Assembly: GCA_029202385.1 (NCBI GenBank)
Contig: CP119314.1
Location: 1,428,501 to 1,492,500 of the forward strand
Reading direction: 5' to 3'
DNA: 64,000 nt
DNA from: Candidatus Sphingomonas phytovorans
Lineage (GTDB): Bacteria; Pseudomonadota; Alphaproteobacteria; Sphingomonadales; Sphingomonadaceae
Part shown: piece by piece, positions 1-11,782 of the stretch
How the letters are laid out: each line of letters opens with the position of its first letter
How positions within the stretch are numbered: position 1 is the first letter of the stretch
The notes under the pieces: model-generated
Database searches by the model: none
What the model saw: only the letters and a program-made list of their open reading frames with translations
What the model was told of the DNA's origin: nothing
Position numbers and translations under genes: made by a program

Positions 1-408
1 GTCCTTCTTGCCCTTCGCTAGCGCCAGCTCAACCTTCGCACGTCCCTTCGAATTGAAGTAGATCATCAGCGGCACGAGCGTCATGCCCTCGCGCGCCACC
101 GCGCCGTGCATCTTGTTTATCTCGCGCTCGTGAAGGAGCAATTTACGCGGCCGCTTGGGCTCGTGGTTGAAGCGGTTGCCATGGCTGAATTCGGGAACGT
201 TCGAATTGATCAGCCAGACCTGGCCGTCCTTCACCTCGGCATAGCTCTCCGCGATCGACCCGGTGCCGCTGCGCAGCGACTTCACCTCGGTGCCGGTCAG
301 GGCGATTCCGGCCTCGTAAACGGTATCGATGGCATAATCGAACCGCGCCCGCCGGTTCTCGGCGACGATCTTGGTTTTCTCGAAGACGGGGGGCTTGGGA
401 CGGGACAT
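1..408 (-). CDS. smpB: SsrA-binding protein SmpB (3' end cut by window edge)
   Basis: SmpB binds tmRNA and delivers it to stalled ribosomes for trans-translation. The minus-strand frame starts at an ATG (406-408) and reads [20 protein letters not shown], then [20 protein letters not shown] with EVKSLR, the characteristic SmpB N-terminal beta-barrel signature; [20 protein letters not shown] and [10 protein letters not shown] follow. 136 codons are present without a stop. The family is usually about 155-160 residues, so only the basic C-terminal tail is missing. The 222 bp between this gene and the next (409-630) contains the divergent promoters but no further gene that I can support. Confidence 0.96.
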   Translation of the reverse strand, partial: MSRPKPPVFEKTKIVAENRRARFDYAIDTVYEAGIALTGTEVKSLRSGTGSIAESYAEVKDGQVWLINSNVPEFSHGNRFNHEPKRPRKLLLHEREINKMHGAVAREGMTLVPLMIYFNSKGRAKVELALAKGKKD

Positions 409-630
409 GGGACGCGCGATGTAGGCGCTCCCCGCGCAGAACGAAAGCGGGGTTGGTGAGGATTCGGTCGAGTTGCCGGAGTAACCGATGTTTCAGCGAG
501 GCAAGTCCACTGATAAAACATGAAAAGATGATACCACTTCCTCGGGGGACTTGTGGTTGTTCTTGTCACCATACCGACCTGAGCCTATCCGAAACGTCGG
601 GCAGCGTTAAGCTGCCGGCGGGGCGAACTC

Positions 631-1482
631 ATGTGGCTGAACAGACTCTGGAAAGTCCGAAAAGCTGCGCCCTCCACAATGGTTCGGGCACGCATAGGGT
701 ATCTCGCCGACGGATCTTCCCGTCCCCGCGCTGACCGCATCCAGCCGGAACGGTCACTTGTCCCCTTCGAGGACAGGGAACTCCCGATTCACGACATGCG
801 CTACGCTGCCGACCCGGCCTCGCTGTCCGACGAAGGGTTCACGCTCGTCCGGCACGAAAGCCGCGTCGCCGACTTTACTGATGCCGCTGAAGTGGAAAAG
901 GTCTATCTCGCCGAGGTCGAGGAGCTGGTGAGGCAGGCCAGCGGCGCAACCCGGGTGTTCGCACTTCCGCGCCCGGTCCTGCGGTCCAGCCGTCACACAC
1001 CGGACGCGACCGGCATGATCACCGAGGTGCCGGCCCCGATCGCGCACACGGATTTTACCGATCGTTCGATCCAGGCAGCCGCAGCCACGGCGCTTGAACG
1101 GGCGGGCGCTACTGGCGCCGGCACAGACCGCTTCACGATCTACACCGTCTGGCGTTCGCTGCGCCCTCCTCCGCAGGACAGGCCGCTCGCCCTATGCGAC
1201 ATCCGCACGGTGGCGATGACTGACCTCGTGCGGGCGGATGCCGTCGGGAATCCGGGCAGTGCCGAAGTCGAATCGGAATTCTACCTGTTGAAAGCCAATA
1301 GCCGCCATCGCTGGTGCTATTATTCGGCCATGACACCCGACGAAGCGCTGATCTTTCGCCAGTCGGACTCACTGTCGGGCGAGCCGTCGGGGTGCCCGCA
1401 TACCAGCTTCATTCATCCGGAGAGCCAGGGAGCTGTGCCTCGCCTGAGCATCGAAGCCCGCGCATGCGTGTTCCTTGACTGA
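631..1482 (+). CDS. CmcJ/NvfI-family putative oxygenase/desaturase
   Basis: The 283-residue protein resembles the CmcJ/NvfI/AsaB family of hydroxylase-methyltransferase-like proteins found in fungal and bacterial secondary metabolism. Supporting stretches are AHTDFTDRS near residue 137 (an HxD-type metal-binding motif), IYTVWRSLRPPPQDRPLALC, a D following it, and HTSFIHPES near the C-terminus supplying a second His. These match the general family layout (vWRpl...PLalcD...H). The ATG at 631 is the first in frame. The stop overlaps the alternative TTG start of the acyltransferase gene, so the two are probably co-transcribed. The substrate is unknown; metal/2-oxoglutarate dependence is a family inference, not shown here. 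Confidence 0.7.
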   Translation: MWLNRLWKVRKAAPSTMVRARIGYLADGSSRPRADRIQPERSLVPFEDRELPIHDMRYAADPASLSDEGFTLVRHESRVADFTDAAEVEKVYLAEVEELVRQASGATRVFALPRPVLRSSRHTPDATGMITEVPAPIAHTDFTDRSIQAAAATALERAGATGAGTDRFTIYTVWRSLRPPPQDRPLALCDIRTVAMTDLVRADAVGNPGSAEVESEFYLLKANSRHRWCYYSAMTPDEALIFRQSDSLSGEPSGCPHTSFIHPESQGAVPRLSIEARACVFLD

Positions 1483-1549
1483 AGGATCGGTCTTGCCGGC
1501 ATCGGGCTCAACGGTGACGGGACAGGAATCCTTCGACCGTCATGAGGGT

Positions 1550-2587
1550 ATGAGCGCCCTGCTCACTGTTCCAGACGCCCACCGGTTCCTGACGCTCGAC
1601 GTCCTGCGCGGCATCGCCGCGATCAGCGTCCTTTTCGTCCATATCGGCTATCTCGGCGGCTATCGATGGCTGGCGCCACTTGGCTATCTCGCCGTCGATC
1701 TGTTCTTCATGATGAGCGGCCTGGTCATCGGCTATGCCTATGAACGCAAGCTGCTCGACGGCATGCGCTGGCGCAGCTTCATGGCCGTCCGGATCGCCCG
1801 CCTCTACCCCGCCCTGTTCCTTGGCGCCCTGATCGGCCTGGGTGTTCAGGTCACGCTGCACGGGACATCCGGCATTGGCTTGCATTCCCTCGGCCAGTTC
1901 TTCCTAGTGCCGGATTTCACCTCCCCGCTCCTGTTCCCGCTGAACGGCGTCATCTGGTCGCTCTTCCTCGAACTCATCGCCAATGCCGCGCATGCGGGTG
2001 CCGTGCGCAGGCTGTCCACATCGCGTCTCGCCATAGTGACGATAGCCTGCGGCATCGCCTGGGCCTGGATCGCCGGATCGACCGGCAATTGGGGCGGCGG
2101 CGGGAACTGGTCGACCCTCGCCGGTGGTTTCGCGCGCATCGGGTGGAGCTATGGTGCTGGTCTTCTGCTCTATCGGCTGATCGTCGCGGGACGCCTGAGG
2201 CCGCCCGCCTTCTCCGCCATCTGGCCGATCGCAACGACATTCTTCCTGCTGATGACGCCCCGCTTCGGCGCGATGGTCCCGCGGATCGGCGCGACGCTGT
2301 TCCTGCTGTTCCCGATCATCGTTCTGCTGGCGACACATGCCCGCCTGGCCACGGCCGCGATACGGCTCGCCAGATGGCTGGCGGCGTTGTCCTATCCGCT
2401 CTACGCCGTCCATTATCCCCTGCTGCTGGTTGCCGCGGACTTGATCGGCGCTCGTTCGGGGGCAATTGCGTTATGGGCCCTTACCGCGGTAGCCATCATG
2501 CTCTTCGCGACGATCGCCGCCTATCTTTATGAGGCGCCGGCGCGACAATGGCTGAGAAGCCGCCTCCGGCAACCGGCAGGAGTATAG
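1550..2587 (+). CDS. Acyltransferase 3 (OafA/OpgC-like) membrane protein
   Basis: A membrane O-acyltransferase that transfers acyl groups to extracellular carbohydrate or lipid acceptors. The N-terminal signature FLTLDVLRGIAAISVLFVHI is diagnostic of acyltransferase family 3, with the catalytic His in the first membrane helix. About ten hydrophobic segments follow, ending in a short basic tail. The ATG at 1550 puts the LDxLRG motif at the usual distance from the N-terminus; an in-frame TTG at 1475 would overlap the preceding oxygenase stop by 8 nt and add 25 polar residues. Neither start has a well-spaced Shine-Dalgarno. It is convergent with mutL, 31 bp away. The acceptor is unknown; a metabolite made with the upstream oxygenase is possible. 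Confidence 0.85.
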   Translation: MSALLTVPDAHRFLTLDVLRGIAAISVLFVHIGYLGGYRWLAPLGYLAVDLFFMMSGLVIGYAYERKLLDGMRWRSFMAVRIARLYPALFLGALIGLGVQVTLHGTSGIGLHSLGQFFLVPDFTSPLLFPLNGVIWSLFLELIANAAHAGAVRRLSTSRLAIVTIACGIAWAWIAGSTGNWGGGGNWSTLAGGFARIGWSYGAGLLLYRLIVAGRLRPPAFSAIWPIATTFFLLMTPRFGAMVPRIGATLFLLFPIIVLLATHARLATAAIRLARWLAALSYPLYAVHYPLLLVAADLIGARSGAIALWALTAVAIMLFATIAAYLYEAPARQWLRSRLRQPAGV

Positions 2588-2618
2588 CGCCGCCCGCCTC
2601 GGGCATGCGCATTGTCCC

Positions 2619-5595
<2,977 letters not shown>

Positions 5596-5652
5596 TCAGA
5601 TGATGAAGTCCCGGTGCCGATAGGCGGTACCGGGCCTTCCTTGAGGGGGAAT

Positions 5653-6525
5653 ATGGCGCCGTCTCGTAACCGGCGCCCGGGTTTTTCGCGGCGGGCGCAA
5701 TACAGCCTATTCCTGAGCTACGTGATCGCCGTTGCGGGTTCGCTCGTCGGCGCGGTGCTGCTTGCCCTGGCGACGCTCGACCCACCGGCTTTCGCCGCGT
5801 TGCGGGCGACCGTTGCCGAGGTGACCACTCCGGTCTCGTCAGGCGTCGCCGCGATCGGCCGGGGCATCGCCTCGATCCCTGCCTCGGTTTCCGACTATAT
5901 CGGCGTTCGCAGGCAGAACGAGCAGCTCCGCAAGCAGCTCGCGGACAACCATGCCCTACTGATGCGTGCGCGGACGCTGTCCTACGACAATCGCCGCCTG
6001 AAGGCACTGCTGCAGCTCCGCGAGCGTTCGCCCGGCCCCGTGGTGGCGGCGCGTCTCGTCAGTTCCTCGGCATCGAGCACGCGGCGTTTCGCGGTGCTCA
6101 ACGCTGGTGCCTGGCAGGGTGTGAAACCGGGCCAGCCAGTGCGCGGTCCCGAAGGACTGATCGGCCGGATTCTCGAAACCGGTCCGAATACGGCACGCGT
6201 CCTGCTCCTTTCCGATCCTGAGAGCATCGTTCCGGTACGCCGTACCCGGGACGGCCTGCCCGCCCTCGCCGCAGGGCGTGGCGACGGGTTGCTCGATATC
6301 CGGTCAGCCTCGCTCGCCAATGTGGGTTTCGAGCCCGGCGACATCTTCGTGACCTCGGGCACCGGTGGCATCTATTCGCCCAACATCCCCGTCGCACGCG
6401 TGTTGAAACGCGCCCGCGATACGGCGCTGGCCCGCACCTTCGCGCAGCCCGACACGCTCGATTTCGCGCTGGTCCAGCAGGCTTTCCTGTCGGTCGCACC
6501 GCCGGCGGCCCCGCAAAAGCCATGA
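5653..6525 (+). CDS. mreC: Rod shape-determining protein MreC
   Basis: A periplasmic scaffold of the elongasome that links MreB/MreD to PBP2. There is one N-terminal membrane helix (about residues 15-45), a coiled coil around RRQNEQLRKQLADNHALLMRARTLSYDNRRLKALL, and then the beta-domain with VVAARLVSSSASSTRRFAVL, NAGAWQGVKPGQPV and GLIGRI. The chosen ATG 5653 has an excellent ribosome binding site (GAGGGGGA, short spacer); an in-frame GTG at 5614 lacks one and would only add residues before the normal N-terminus. It has 290 residues. The stop overlaps the mreD start by 4 nt. Confidence 0.96.
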   Translation: MAPSRNRRPGFSRRAQYSLFLSYVIAVAGSLVGAVLLALATLDPPAFAALRATVAEVTTPVSSGVAAIGRGIASIPASVSDYIGVRRQNEQLRKQLADNHALLMRARTLSYDNRRLKALLQLRERSPGPVVAARLVSSSASSTRRFAVLNAGAWQGVKPGQPVRGPEGLIGRILETGPNTARVLLLSDPESIVPVRRTRDGLPALAAGRGDGLLDIRSASLANVGFEPGDIFVTSGTGGIYSPNIPVARVLKRARDTALARTFAQPDTLDFALVQQAFLSVAPPAAPQKP

Positions 6526-7034
6526 GGCAGCCGACCCGCGGGCCTTTCGACGCCGCGCCCCCGCCCGCGGCGGCCCGGCTGTTGCCGCCCGCATCGGTGC
6601 TGCTGGCATCGCTCGCCACGACCTGGCCCTTCGTCGCGACCTTCCCCTTCCTGCCGCCGCTCGGGCTGATGGTGCTGCTCGGCTGGCGACTGACCAGGCC
6701 GGACGTGCTTCGAATCTGGGCGCCGCTGCCGCTTGGCTTCTTCGACGATCTGGTCAGCGGGCAGCCACTCGGCAGCGCGATGCTGCTCTGGACCCTGTGC
6801 TTCTTCATGATCGACCTGATCGACCAAAGGCTGGTGTTCCGGGATTTCTGGCAGGACTGGCTGATCGCATCCGGCGCGATCGGCTTCTGCCTCATCGTGG
6901 GACGTCTCGTCGCAGCCCCTATCGGCGCCCATGTCGATACCGTGTTATTACTCCAGATCGTGATCTCGACGATGCTTTTCCCCCTTGTGGCGCGGTTCTG
7001 CGCCTGGCTTGACCGCAAGCGCGAGGGCGCATGA
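6522..7034 (+). CDS. mreD: Rod shape-determining protein MreD
   Basis: A small integral membrane component of the elongasome. It has 170 residues with five or so hydrophobic segments; the pattern of ATTWPFVATFPFLPPLGLMV and LGFFDDLVSGQPLGSAMLLW is the usual MreD signature (the G-x-x-x-D-x-x-x-G-x-x-x-G motif). ATGA overlaps join it to mreC and mrdA, implying translational coupling within the operon. Sequence conservation in MreD is weak, so position in the operon adds much of the certainty. Confidence 0.93.
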   Translation: MRQPTRGPFDAAPPPAAARLLPPASVLLASLATTWPFVATFPFLPPLGLMVLLGWRLTRPDVLRIWAPLPLGFFDDLVSGQPLGSAMLLWTLCFFMIDLIDQRLVFRDFWQDWLIASGAIGFCLIVGRLVAAPIGAHVDTVLLLQIVISTMLFPLVARFCAWLDRKREGA

Positions 7035-9115
7035 ACCAGCCGACCCGCGTGATTACCGAGGCGACGCAGACTTACAGCTTCTCGCGCCGCGCCCTGGTGT
7101 TGGGCGCCGGGCAGGCAGCGGTCGGCCTGCTGCTCGCCGGCCGAATGACCTGGCTCGCGGTGGCCGAGAACGAGCATTACAGCCTGCTCTCCGAGAGCAA
7201 CCGCGTGAACATGACGCTGGTGCCGCCCCGGCGCGGCTGGATCGTCGATCGCAACGGCGTTCCGATCGCCAACAACCGAACCGACTTCCGTGTCGACATC
7301 ATCCCCGACCGGTTGGAGAACAAGGATCGCACGCTCGGCTTGCTCCGCGATATCCTCAGCCTTCCGCCAGAGGCGATGGATCGGATCACGGCCGACCTGA
7401 AGCGCGCCGCGGGATTCCAGCCGGTGCAGGTCATCGAGAATCTCGATCTGGAGAAGTTCGCCGCGGTTAGCGTCCGCCTGCCCGAACTGCCCGGCGTGGC
7501 GCCCTCGCGCGGTTTCGCCCGCAGCTATCCCTCGGGCGCGGCGGTCGCGCATCTGACCGGTTATGTCGGCGCCGCGTCGGCCGAACAATATCAGAAGACC
7601 AAGGATCCTCTGATGGTCACCCCCGGCTTCAAGCTGGGCAAGGACGGCCTTGAAAAGACGCTCGAGCCGGAGCTGCGCGGTTCGCCCGGCGCGAAGCGCG
7701 TCGAGGTAACCGCCCGCGGCAAGCTGGTCCGCGAGCTCGCGACCCGGCCCGACGTACCCGGCAAGACCGCGCGGCTGACCATCGACGCGGGCCTGCAGGA
7801 ATATGCCGCACGCCGCCTCGGCACCAATTCGGGCTCGGCGGTAGTGATCGACTGCCTGACCGGCGAGATGCTCGCGATGGTCTCGATGCCGGCATACGAC
7901 CCGAACAGCTTCTCCGACGGGATCAGCCATCTCGAATGGAAGATGCTGTCTGACGATGATCACGTCCCGCTGATGAACAAGGTGCTGCAGGGCCTTTATC
8001 CGCCCGGCTCTACCGTGAAGCCGATGAACGCGCTTGCCCTGCTCGAAGCTGGCGTCCACCCGGACCAGTCGGTCAACTGCTCGGGTGCCCTGAAGGTCGG
8101 CAACGGCACCTTCCATTGCTGGAGGCGCGGCGGCCATGGGAGCGTCAACATGCGGCGTGGCGTCGCGCAGAGCTGCGACATCTATTTCTATCAGATGGCG
8201 CGCGACATCGGATATGACCGGATCGCGCCGATCGCCCGCAAGCTCGGCCTCGGCCAGAAATTCGATCTGCCCTTCAGCTCGCAGCGTTACGGCACCGTCC
8301 CCGATTCGGCGTGGAAGCTCCGGCGCTACAAGCAGAACTGGACGGTCGCCGACTCGCTAAACGCGTCGATCGGCCAGGGCTATGTTCTCGCCAATCCCCT
8401 TCAACTCGCGGTCATGGCGTCGCGCATCGCATCCGGACGCGCGCTTCAGCCGAGCATCCTGATGGACAAGGTGCATCCCGCCGCAGCGCTCGATGTCTCG
8501 CCCGAGCATCTTGAGATCGTCCGCGACGCGATGTTCGCGGTGGTGAACGACGGCGGCACCGGCGGCGCTTCACGCCTCCAGATCCCGGGCATGACCATCT
8601 CGGGCAAGACGGGCACCGCGCAGGTACGCCGCATCTCGATGGCTGAACGGCGCAGCGGCGTGCTCAATAACGCCTCCCTGCCCTTCAAGATGCGCGACCA
8701 CGCACTCTTCATCTGCTTCGCGCCATCCGACAAGCCGCGTTATGCCGCAGCCGTGGTGCTCGAACACAACGCCCATCTCATCCGCAATCTCGATACGCCG
8801 ATGATCGGGCGCGACATCCTGACCTATTTGCTCGACCGCGAGCGGGCTGTGGCGTCACTGGCCGAGGTCGAGCCGACCTGGGGTGGCGACATCAAGACCC
8901 GCATGACGGCGCAGGCCACCGCCTATCGCGCCGCCGCCAACGCGCCACCGCCGATGGTCGGTGCGGCGACGGAATTCAACGCCACCGCGGCCACCGACGC
9001 GCCGGCCGTGGAGGCTGCGACCAGCGCCGCCGACGCAAGCGCTGAGGCGCTGGCCAACGCCACACGGGCAGGGGCCGGGGTCGCCGAGACCGGTTCGACG
9101 GAGAGCGACCGATGA
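7031..9115 (+). CDS. mrdA: Penicillin-binding protein 2 (peptidoglycan DD-transpeptidase)
   Basis: The transpeptidase that works with RodA in lateral wall elongation. It has 694 residues with an N-terminal membrane helix (around 20-40), a dimerisation domain starting at VPPRRGWIVDRNGVPIANN, and a transpeptidase domain with all three active-site motifs: YPPGSTVKP (SxxK), DSLNASIGQG (SxN) and SGKTGTAQ (KTG). The C-terminal 60 or so residues are an Ala/Thr-rich low-complexity tail beyond the catalytic domain. It shares 4-nt overlaps with mreD and rodA. Confidence 0.97.
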   Translation: MNQPTRVITEATQTYSFSRRALVLGAGQAAVGLLLAGRMTWLAVAENEHYSLLSESNRVNMTLVPPRRGWIVDRNGVPIANNRTDFRVDIIPDRLENKDRTLGLLRDILSLPPEAMDRITADLKRAAGFQPVQVIENLDLEKFAAVSVRLPELPGVAPSRGFARSYPSGAAVAHLTGYVGAASAEQYQKTKDPLMVTPGFKLGKDGLEKTLEPELRGSPGAKRVEVTARGKLVRELATRPDVPGKTARLTIDAGLQEYAARRLGTNSGSAVVIDCLTGEMLAMVSMPAYDPNSFSDGISHLEWKMLSDDDHVPLMNKVLQGLYPPGSTVKPMNALALLEAGVHPDQSVNCSGALKVGNGTFHCWRRGGHGSVNMRRGVAQSCDIYFYQMARDIGYDRIAPIARKLGLGQKFDLPFSSQRYGTVPDSAWKLRRYKQNWTVADSLNASIGQGYVLANPLQLAVMASRIASGRALQPSILMDKVHPAAALDVSPEHLEIVRDAMFAVVNDGGTGGASRLQIPGMTISGKTGTAQVRRISMAERRSGVLNNASLPFKMRDHALFICFAPSDKPRYAAAVVLEHNAHLIRNLDTPMIGRDILTYLLDRERAVASLAEVEPTWGGDIKTRMTAQATAYRAAANAPPPMVGAATEFNATAATDAPAVEAATSAADASAEALANATRAGAGVAETGSTESDR

Positions 9116-10224
9116 ACGGGCTCAATTTCGTTCCGGAGCCGCTGGCCCAACTCCCCTGGAAGATCATCCTGCTGGTCATAGCGATCGGCACCTTCGGGCT
9201 GCTGGTGATGTATTCCGCCGCCGGGGGCAGCATACGCCCCTGGGCACTGCTTCAGGGCACCCGCTTCTTCATCTTCCTCGCCGGCGCCGTGGTGCTGTCC
9301 CGCGTGCGCGAATCGACGTGGCAGGCACTGGCGATCCCGGCCTATGTCGGGCTGATCGTCATGCTCATCCTTGTCGAACTGATCGGCGCGGTGCGCGGCG
9401 GCGGGCAGCGCTGGCTCGATCTCGGCATCATTCGCCTGCAACCGTCAGAACTGATGAAGGTGTTCATCGTGCTCGCGACCGCGCGTTTCTATCACGCGTT
9501 GCCGCCCAACGAGACCCGGCGCTTTACCGCGATCTGGCCCGCGGGGGTGCTGATCCTGATCCCGGCCGCCCTGGTCATGAAACAGCCGGATCTCGGCACT
9601 GCACTAATGATCGTCGTGGGCGGGACGACCGTGATGTTCCTCGCGGGCGTGCCTTTGCGATTGTTCATCGGTGCCGCGCTGGCGCTGGGCGCGGCGATCC
9701 CGCTTGCGGTGAACTTCGTTCTGCACGGCTATCAGCGCAACCGTATCCTGGTCTTCCTCGATCCCGAAAGCGATCCGCTCGGCATCGGCTATCACATCAG
9801 CCAGTCGAAGATCGCGATCGGGTCCGGCGGCATCTTCGGCAAGGGTTTCCTTAACGGTACGCAAAGCCATCTGGATTACCTGCCCGAAGGCCAAACCGAC
9901 TTCGCGCTGGCGACGATGATGGAGGAATGGGGGCTTATCGGCGGCATATTGCTGATCGTCGCCTTCTTCATCATCATCCAGTGGGGCGTGATGGTCGCGT
10001 TGCGTGCGCAGACCCGCTTCGCCCGGTTGACCGCCGCAGGCATCGCGACGACGATCTTCTTCTACGTCGCGATCAACATGGCGATGGTGATGGGCCTTGC
10101 GCCGGTGGTGGGCGTTCCCCTCCCCCTGATCAGCTTCGGCGGATCGTCCCAGATGACGATCATGCTGTGCATCGGAATCCTGATGTCGATCGATCGCCAG
10201 AACCACCAGACGGTGCGCTGGTAG
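9112..10224 (+). CDS. rodA: Peptidoglycan glycosyltransferase RodA (SEDS family)
   Basis: A SEDS-family polymerase that forms glycan strands with PBP2. It has 370 residues and about ten membrane segments. Motifs: VRGGGQRWLDLGIIRLQPSELMK, the family hallmark; KQPDLGTAL with the essential Asp; GIGYHISQSKIAIGSGGIFG and GKGFLNGTQSHLDYLPEGQT with DFAFA-like DFALA following. The C-terminus PLPLISFGGSS is intact. It is the last gene of the mre operon, with a hairpin 10 bp after its stop. Confidence 0.97.
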   Translation: MNGLNFVPEPLAQLPWKIILLVIAIGTFGLLVMYSAAGGSIRPWALLQGTRFFIFLAGAVVLSRVRESTWQALAIPAYVGLIVMLILVELIGAVRGGGQRWLDLGIIRLQPSELMKVFIVLATARFYHALPPNETRRFTAIWPAGVLILIPAALVMKQPDLGTALMIVVGGTTVMFLAGVPLRLFIGAALALGAAIPLAVNFVLHGYQRNRILVFLDPESDPLGIGYHISQSKIAIGSGGIFGKGFLNGTQSHLDYLPEGQTDFALATMMEEWGLIGGILLIVAFFIIIQWGVMVALRAQTRFARLTAAGIATTIFFYVAINMAMVMGLAPVVGVPLPLISFGGSSQMTIMLCIGILMSIDRQNHQTVRW

Positions 10225-10234
10225 ACGGGGCGAG

Positions 10235-10260
10235 CTTTTTTTTCCGTTGCGGGAAAAAAG
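10235..10260 (+). terminator. Possible A/T-rich hairpin terminator after rodA
   Basis: A run of eight T followed by CC, a short GTTGC loop region, and GGGAAAAAAG can pair as an inverted repeat (CTTTTTT...AAAAAAG). It begins 11 bp after the rodA stop and lies 85 bp before tRNA-Lys. It is not a classic GC stem with a T tail, so termination is only suggested. Confidence 0.4.
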
Positions 10261-10345
10261 GGTTTGCATCCGGCGGGCCTGATGCTAACCGGCGCCCTCC
10301 CCGATGCGGCGGCGCTTCCAACGCGCCACTTCAGCTGCCCGGTAT

Positions 10346-10421
<76 letters not shown>

Positions 10422-10666
10422 TCCTTCATATCCGATCGTCGATGCCCCTGCATATGCATCCATTCCAGAGGTGTTTCCGCAGCCTCGAATGGTGGCACCC
10501 CCAGTCGCCGCGTGAATTGAATCCATTCTGATCGCAGTTGGCTGATTCCGCCTTCCGACCCTATCGACCTTGTCCGCGAACCATGGTTTTCTGGCACTTG
10601 CCCCTCGCGCCACGGCCTTCCCGGCCAGTCGCGGGAGGCATCGGGTTGACGGTCACGGGAACTGCT

Positions 10667-11221
10667 ATGTCGGATAGTTGGCTAAGCGAAATTCGAATCT
10701 TTCCCTACGGCAAGATACCGACTGGATGGCATCTCTGCGACGGCACGATCATGCAGGTCACGGCGAATCAGGCATTGTTCGCCCTGCTGGGGAATCGGTA
10801 TGGCGGCGATGGCCGGGTCACCTTCGGGCTGCCCGACATGCGCGGACGCGTGCCGATCCACTTGAATCCCGCTGATCCCACCTGCAATCAGGTCGGCATG
10901 GCAGGTGGGGCCGAAGGCGTGACGCTCACCGTCAATCAGATTCCCGCGCATAGCCATCTGGTCTCCGCCTTCAGCGCCAACGGGACCATTCCTATCCCGG
11001 TGAACGGCTATCCTTCGGCAGTAGCGCCCAACGGGACGGCCGGGACACCGTCGCCCCCGCAGATATATGGCCCAATACCCACCGGCACGGGCACGACCAC
11101 GCTATTCAACACCGGGTCAGTCCTTGCCGAAGGCGGTGGACAGGCACATGAGAATCGCCAGCCGACCATGGCGATGAACTGGTGCATCTGCGTTTCGGGT
11201 TTCTTCCCATCCAGAAACTGA
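10667..11221 (+). CDS. Phage tail-collar domain protein (MdpB-like), copy 1
   Basis: First of three tandem genes for tail-collar (PF07484-type) proteins, named after microcystin-dependent protein MdpB. It has 184 residues. The N-terminal domain shows SEIRIFPYGKIPTGWHLCDG, NQALFALLGNRYGGDGRVTF and GLPDMRGRVP, the full collar signature. The middle is Gly/Thr/Pro-rich and variable, and the end (GGQAHENRQPTMAMNWCICV) is the conserved C-terminal motif. The start is ATG 10667, with GGGA 7-8 nt upstream; an in-frame upstream extension to 10538 is outside the domain. The cellular role of these chromosomal, prophage-free proteins is unknown; surface or secreted fibre proteins are a common suggestion. 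Confidence 0.88.
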   Translation: MSDSWLSEIRIFPYGKIPTGWHLCDGTIMQVTANQALFALLGNRYGGDGRVTFGLPDMRGRVPIHLNPADPTCNQVGMAGGAEGVTLTVNQIPAHSHLVSAFSANGTIPIPVNGYPSAVAPNGTAGTPSPPQIYGPIPTGTGTTTLFNTGSVLAEGGGQAHENRQPTMAMNWCICVSGFFPSRN

Positions 11222-11243
11222 GCGGACAGCAAGGAACGCAATC

Positions 11244-11768
11244 ATGGATCCCTATCTCGGCGAAATTCGCCTGTTTGCCAGCATTTACGCGCCACGTGGG
11301 TGGGCCCTGTGCGCAGGCCAACCACTGCCGATAACTGGTAACGAGGCTCTCTTCACACTAGTTGGCACGACCTATGGCGGTGACGGGAGGACTACGTTCA
11401 ACCTTCCGGACCTCCGCGGGCTACTGGTCTGCGGGACGGGGCAGCCCCCCGGTTCACCCAACACATACACGTTGGGACAGTCCTTCGGCGTTGCGCAGGT
11501 CACGGTAACCGAGGCGCAGATGCCGCCACATACCCATTCGATCACGGCATCCACCCAGCCCGCGAACGCTCTCGTCCCGACAGGCAATGTCTTCGCGGCG
11601 CCAAGCAGCGTGCCGGAATACGTCAATTCCGGCGCGACCGGGTTCGTCGCCCGCAACTTGGCGGCGACCGCGCTTTCCAGCGAAGGGGGGAGCATGCCGC
11701 ACGCCAACCTGATGCCGACAATGGCGGTGAACTACATCATCTGTATCCAGGGCATCTTTCCCGCCTGA
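11244..11768 (+). CDS. Phage tail-collar domain protein (MdpB-like), copy 2
   Basis: Second tandem tail-collar protein, 174 residues, 22 bp after copy 1. It begins MDPYLGEIRLFASIYAPRGW and continues ALCAGQPLPI, NEALFTLVGTTYGGDGRTTF and NLPDLRG, so the collar motif is fully conserved. A variable Thr/Ala-rich middle is followed by GGSMPHANLMPTMAVNYIIC, the conserved C-terminal element (H-x-N-x-x-P). It is diverged from copy 1, showing an old duplication and not a recent one. Confidence 0.88.
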   Translation: MDPYLGEIRLFASIYAPRGWALCAGQPLPITGNEALFTLVGTTYGGDGRTTFNLPDLRGLLVCGTGQPPGSPNTYTLGQSFGVAQVTVTEAQMPPHTHSITASTQPANALVPTGNVFAAPSSVPEYVNSGATGFVARNLAATALSSEGGSMPHANLMPTMAVNYIICIQGIFPA

Positions 11769-11782
11769 AGGGGACCAATAAA

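Noticed and set aside
5982..8137. Very long antisense frames across mreC-mrdA and other operons
   Set aside because: Typical GC-rich shadow frames with His/Arg/Asp-biased composition and no motifs; the plus-strand genes are certain.
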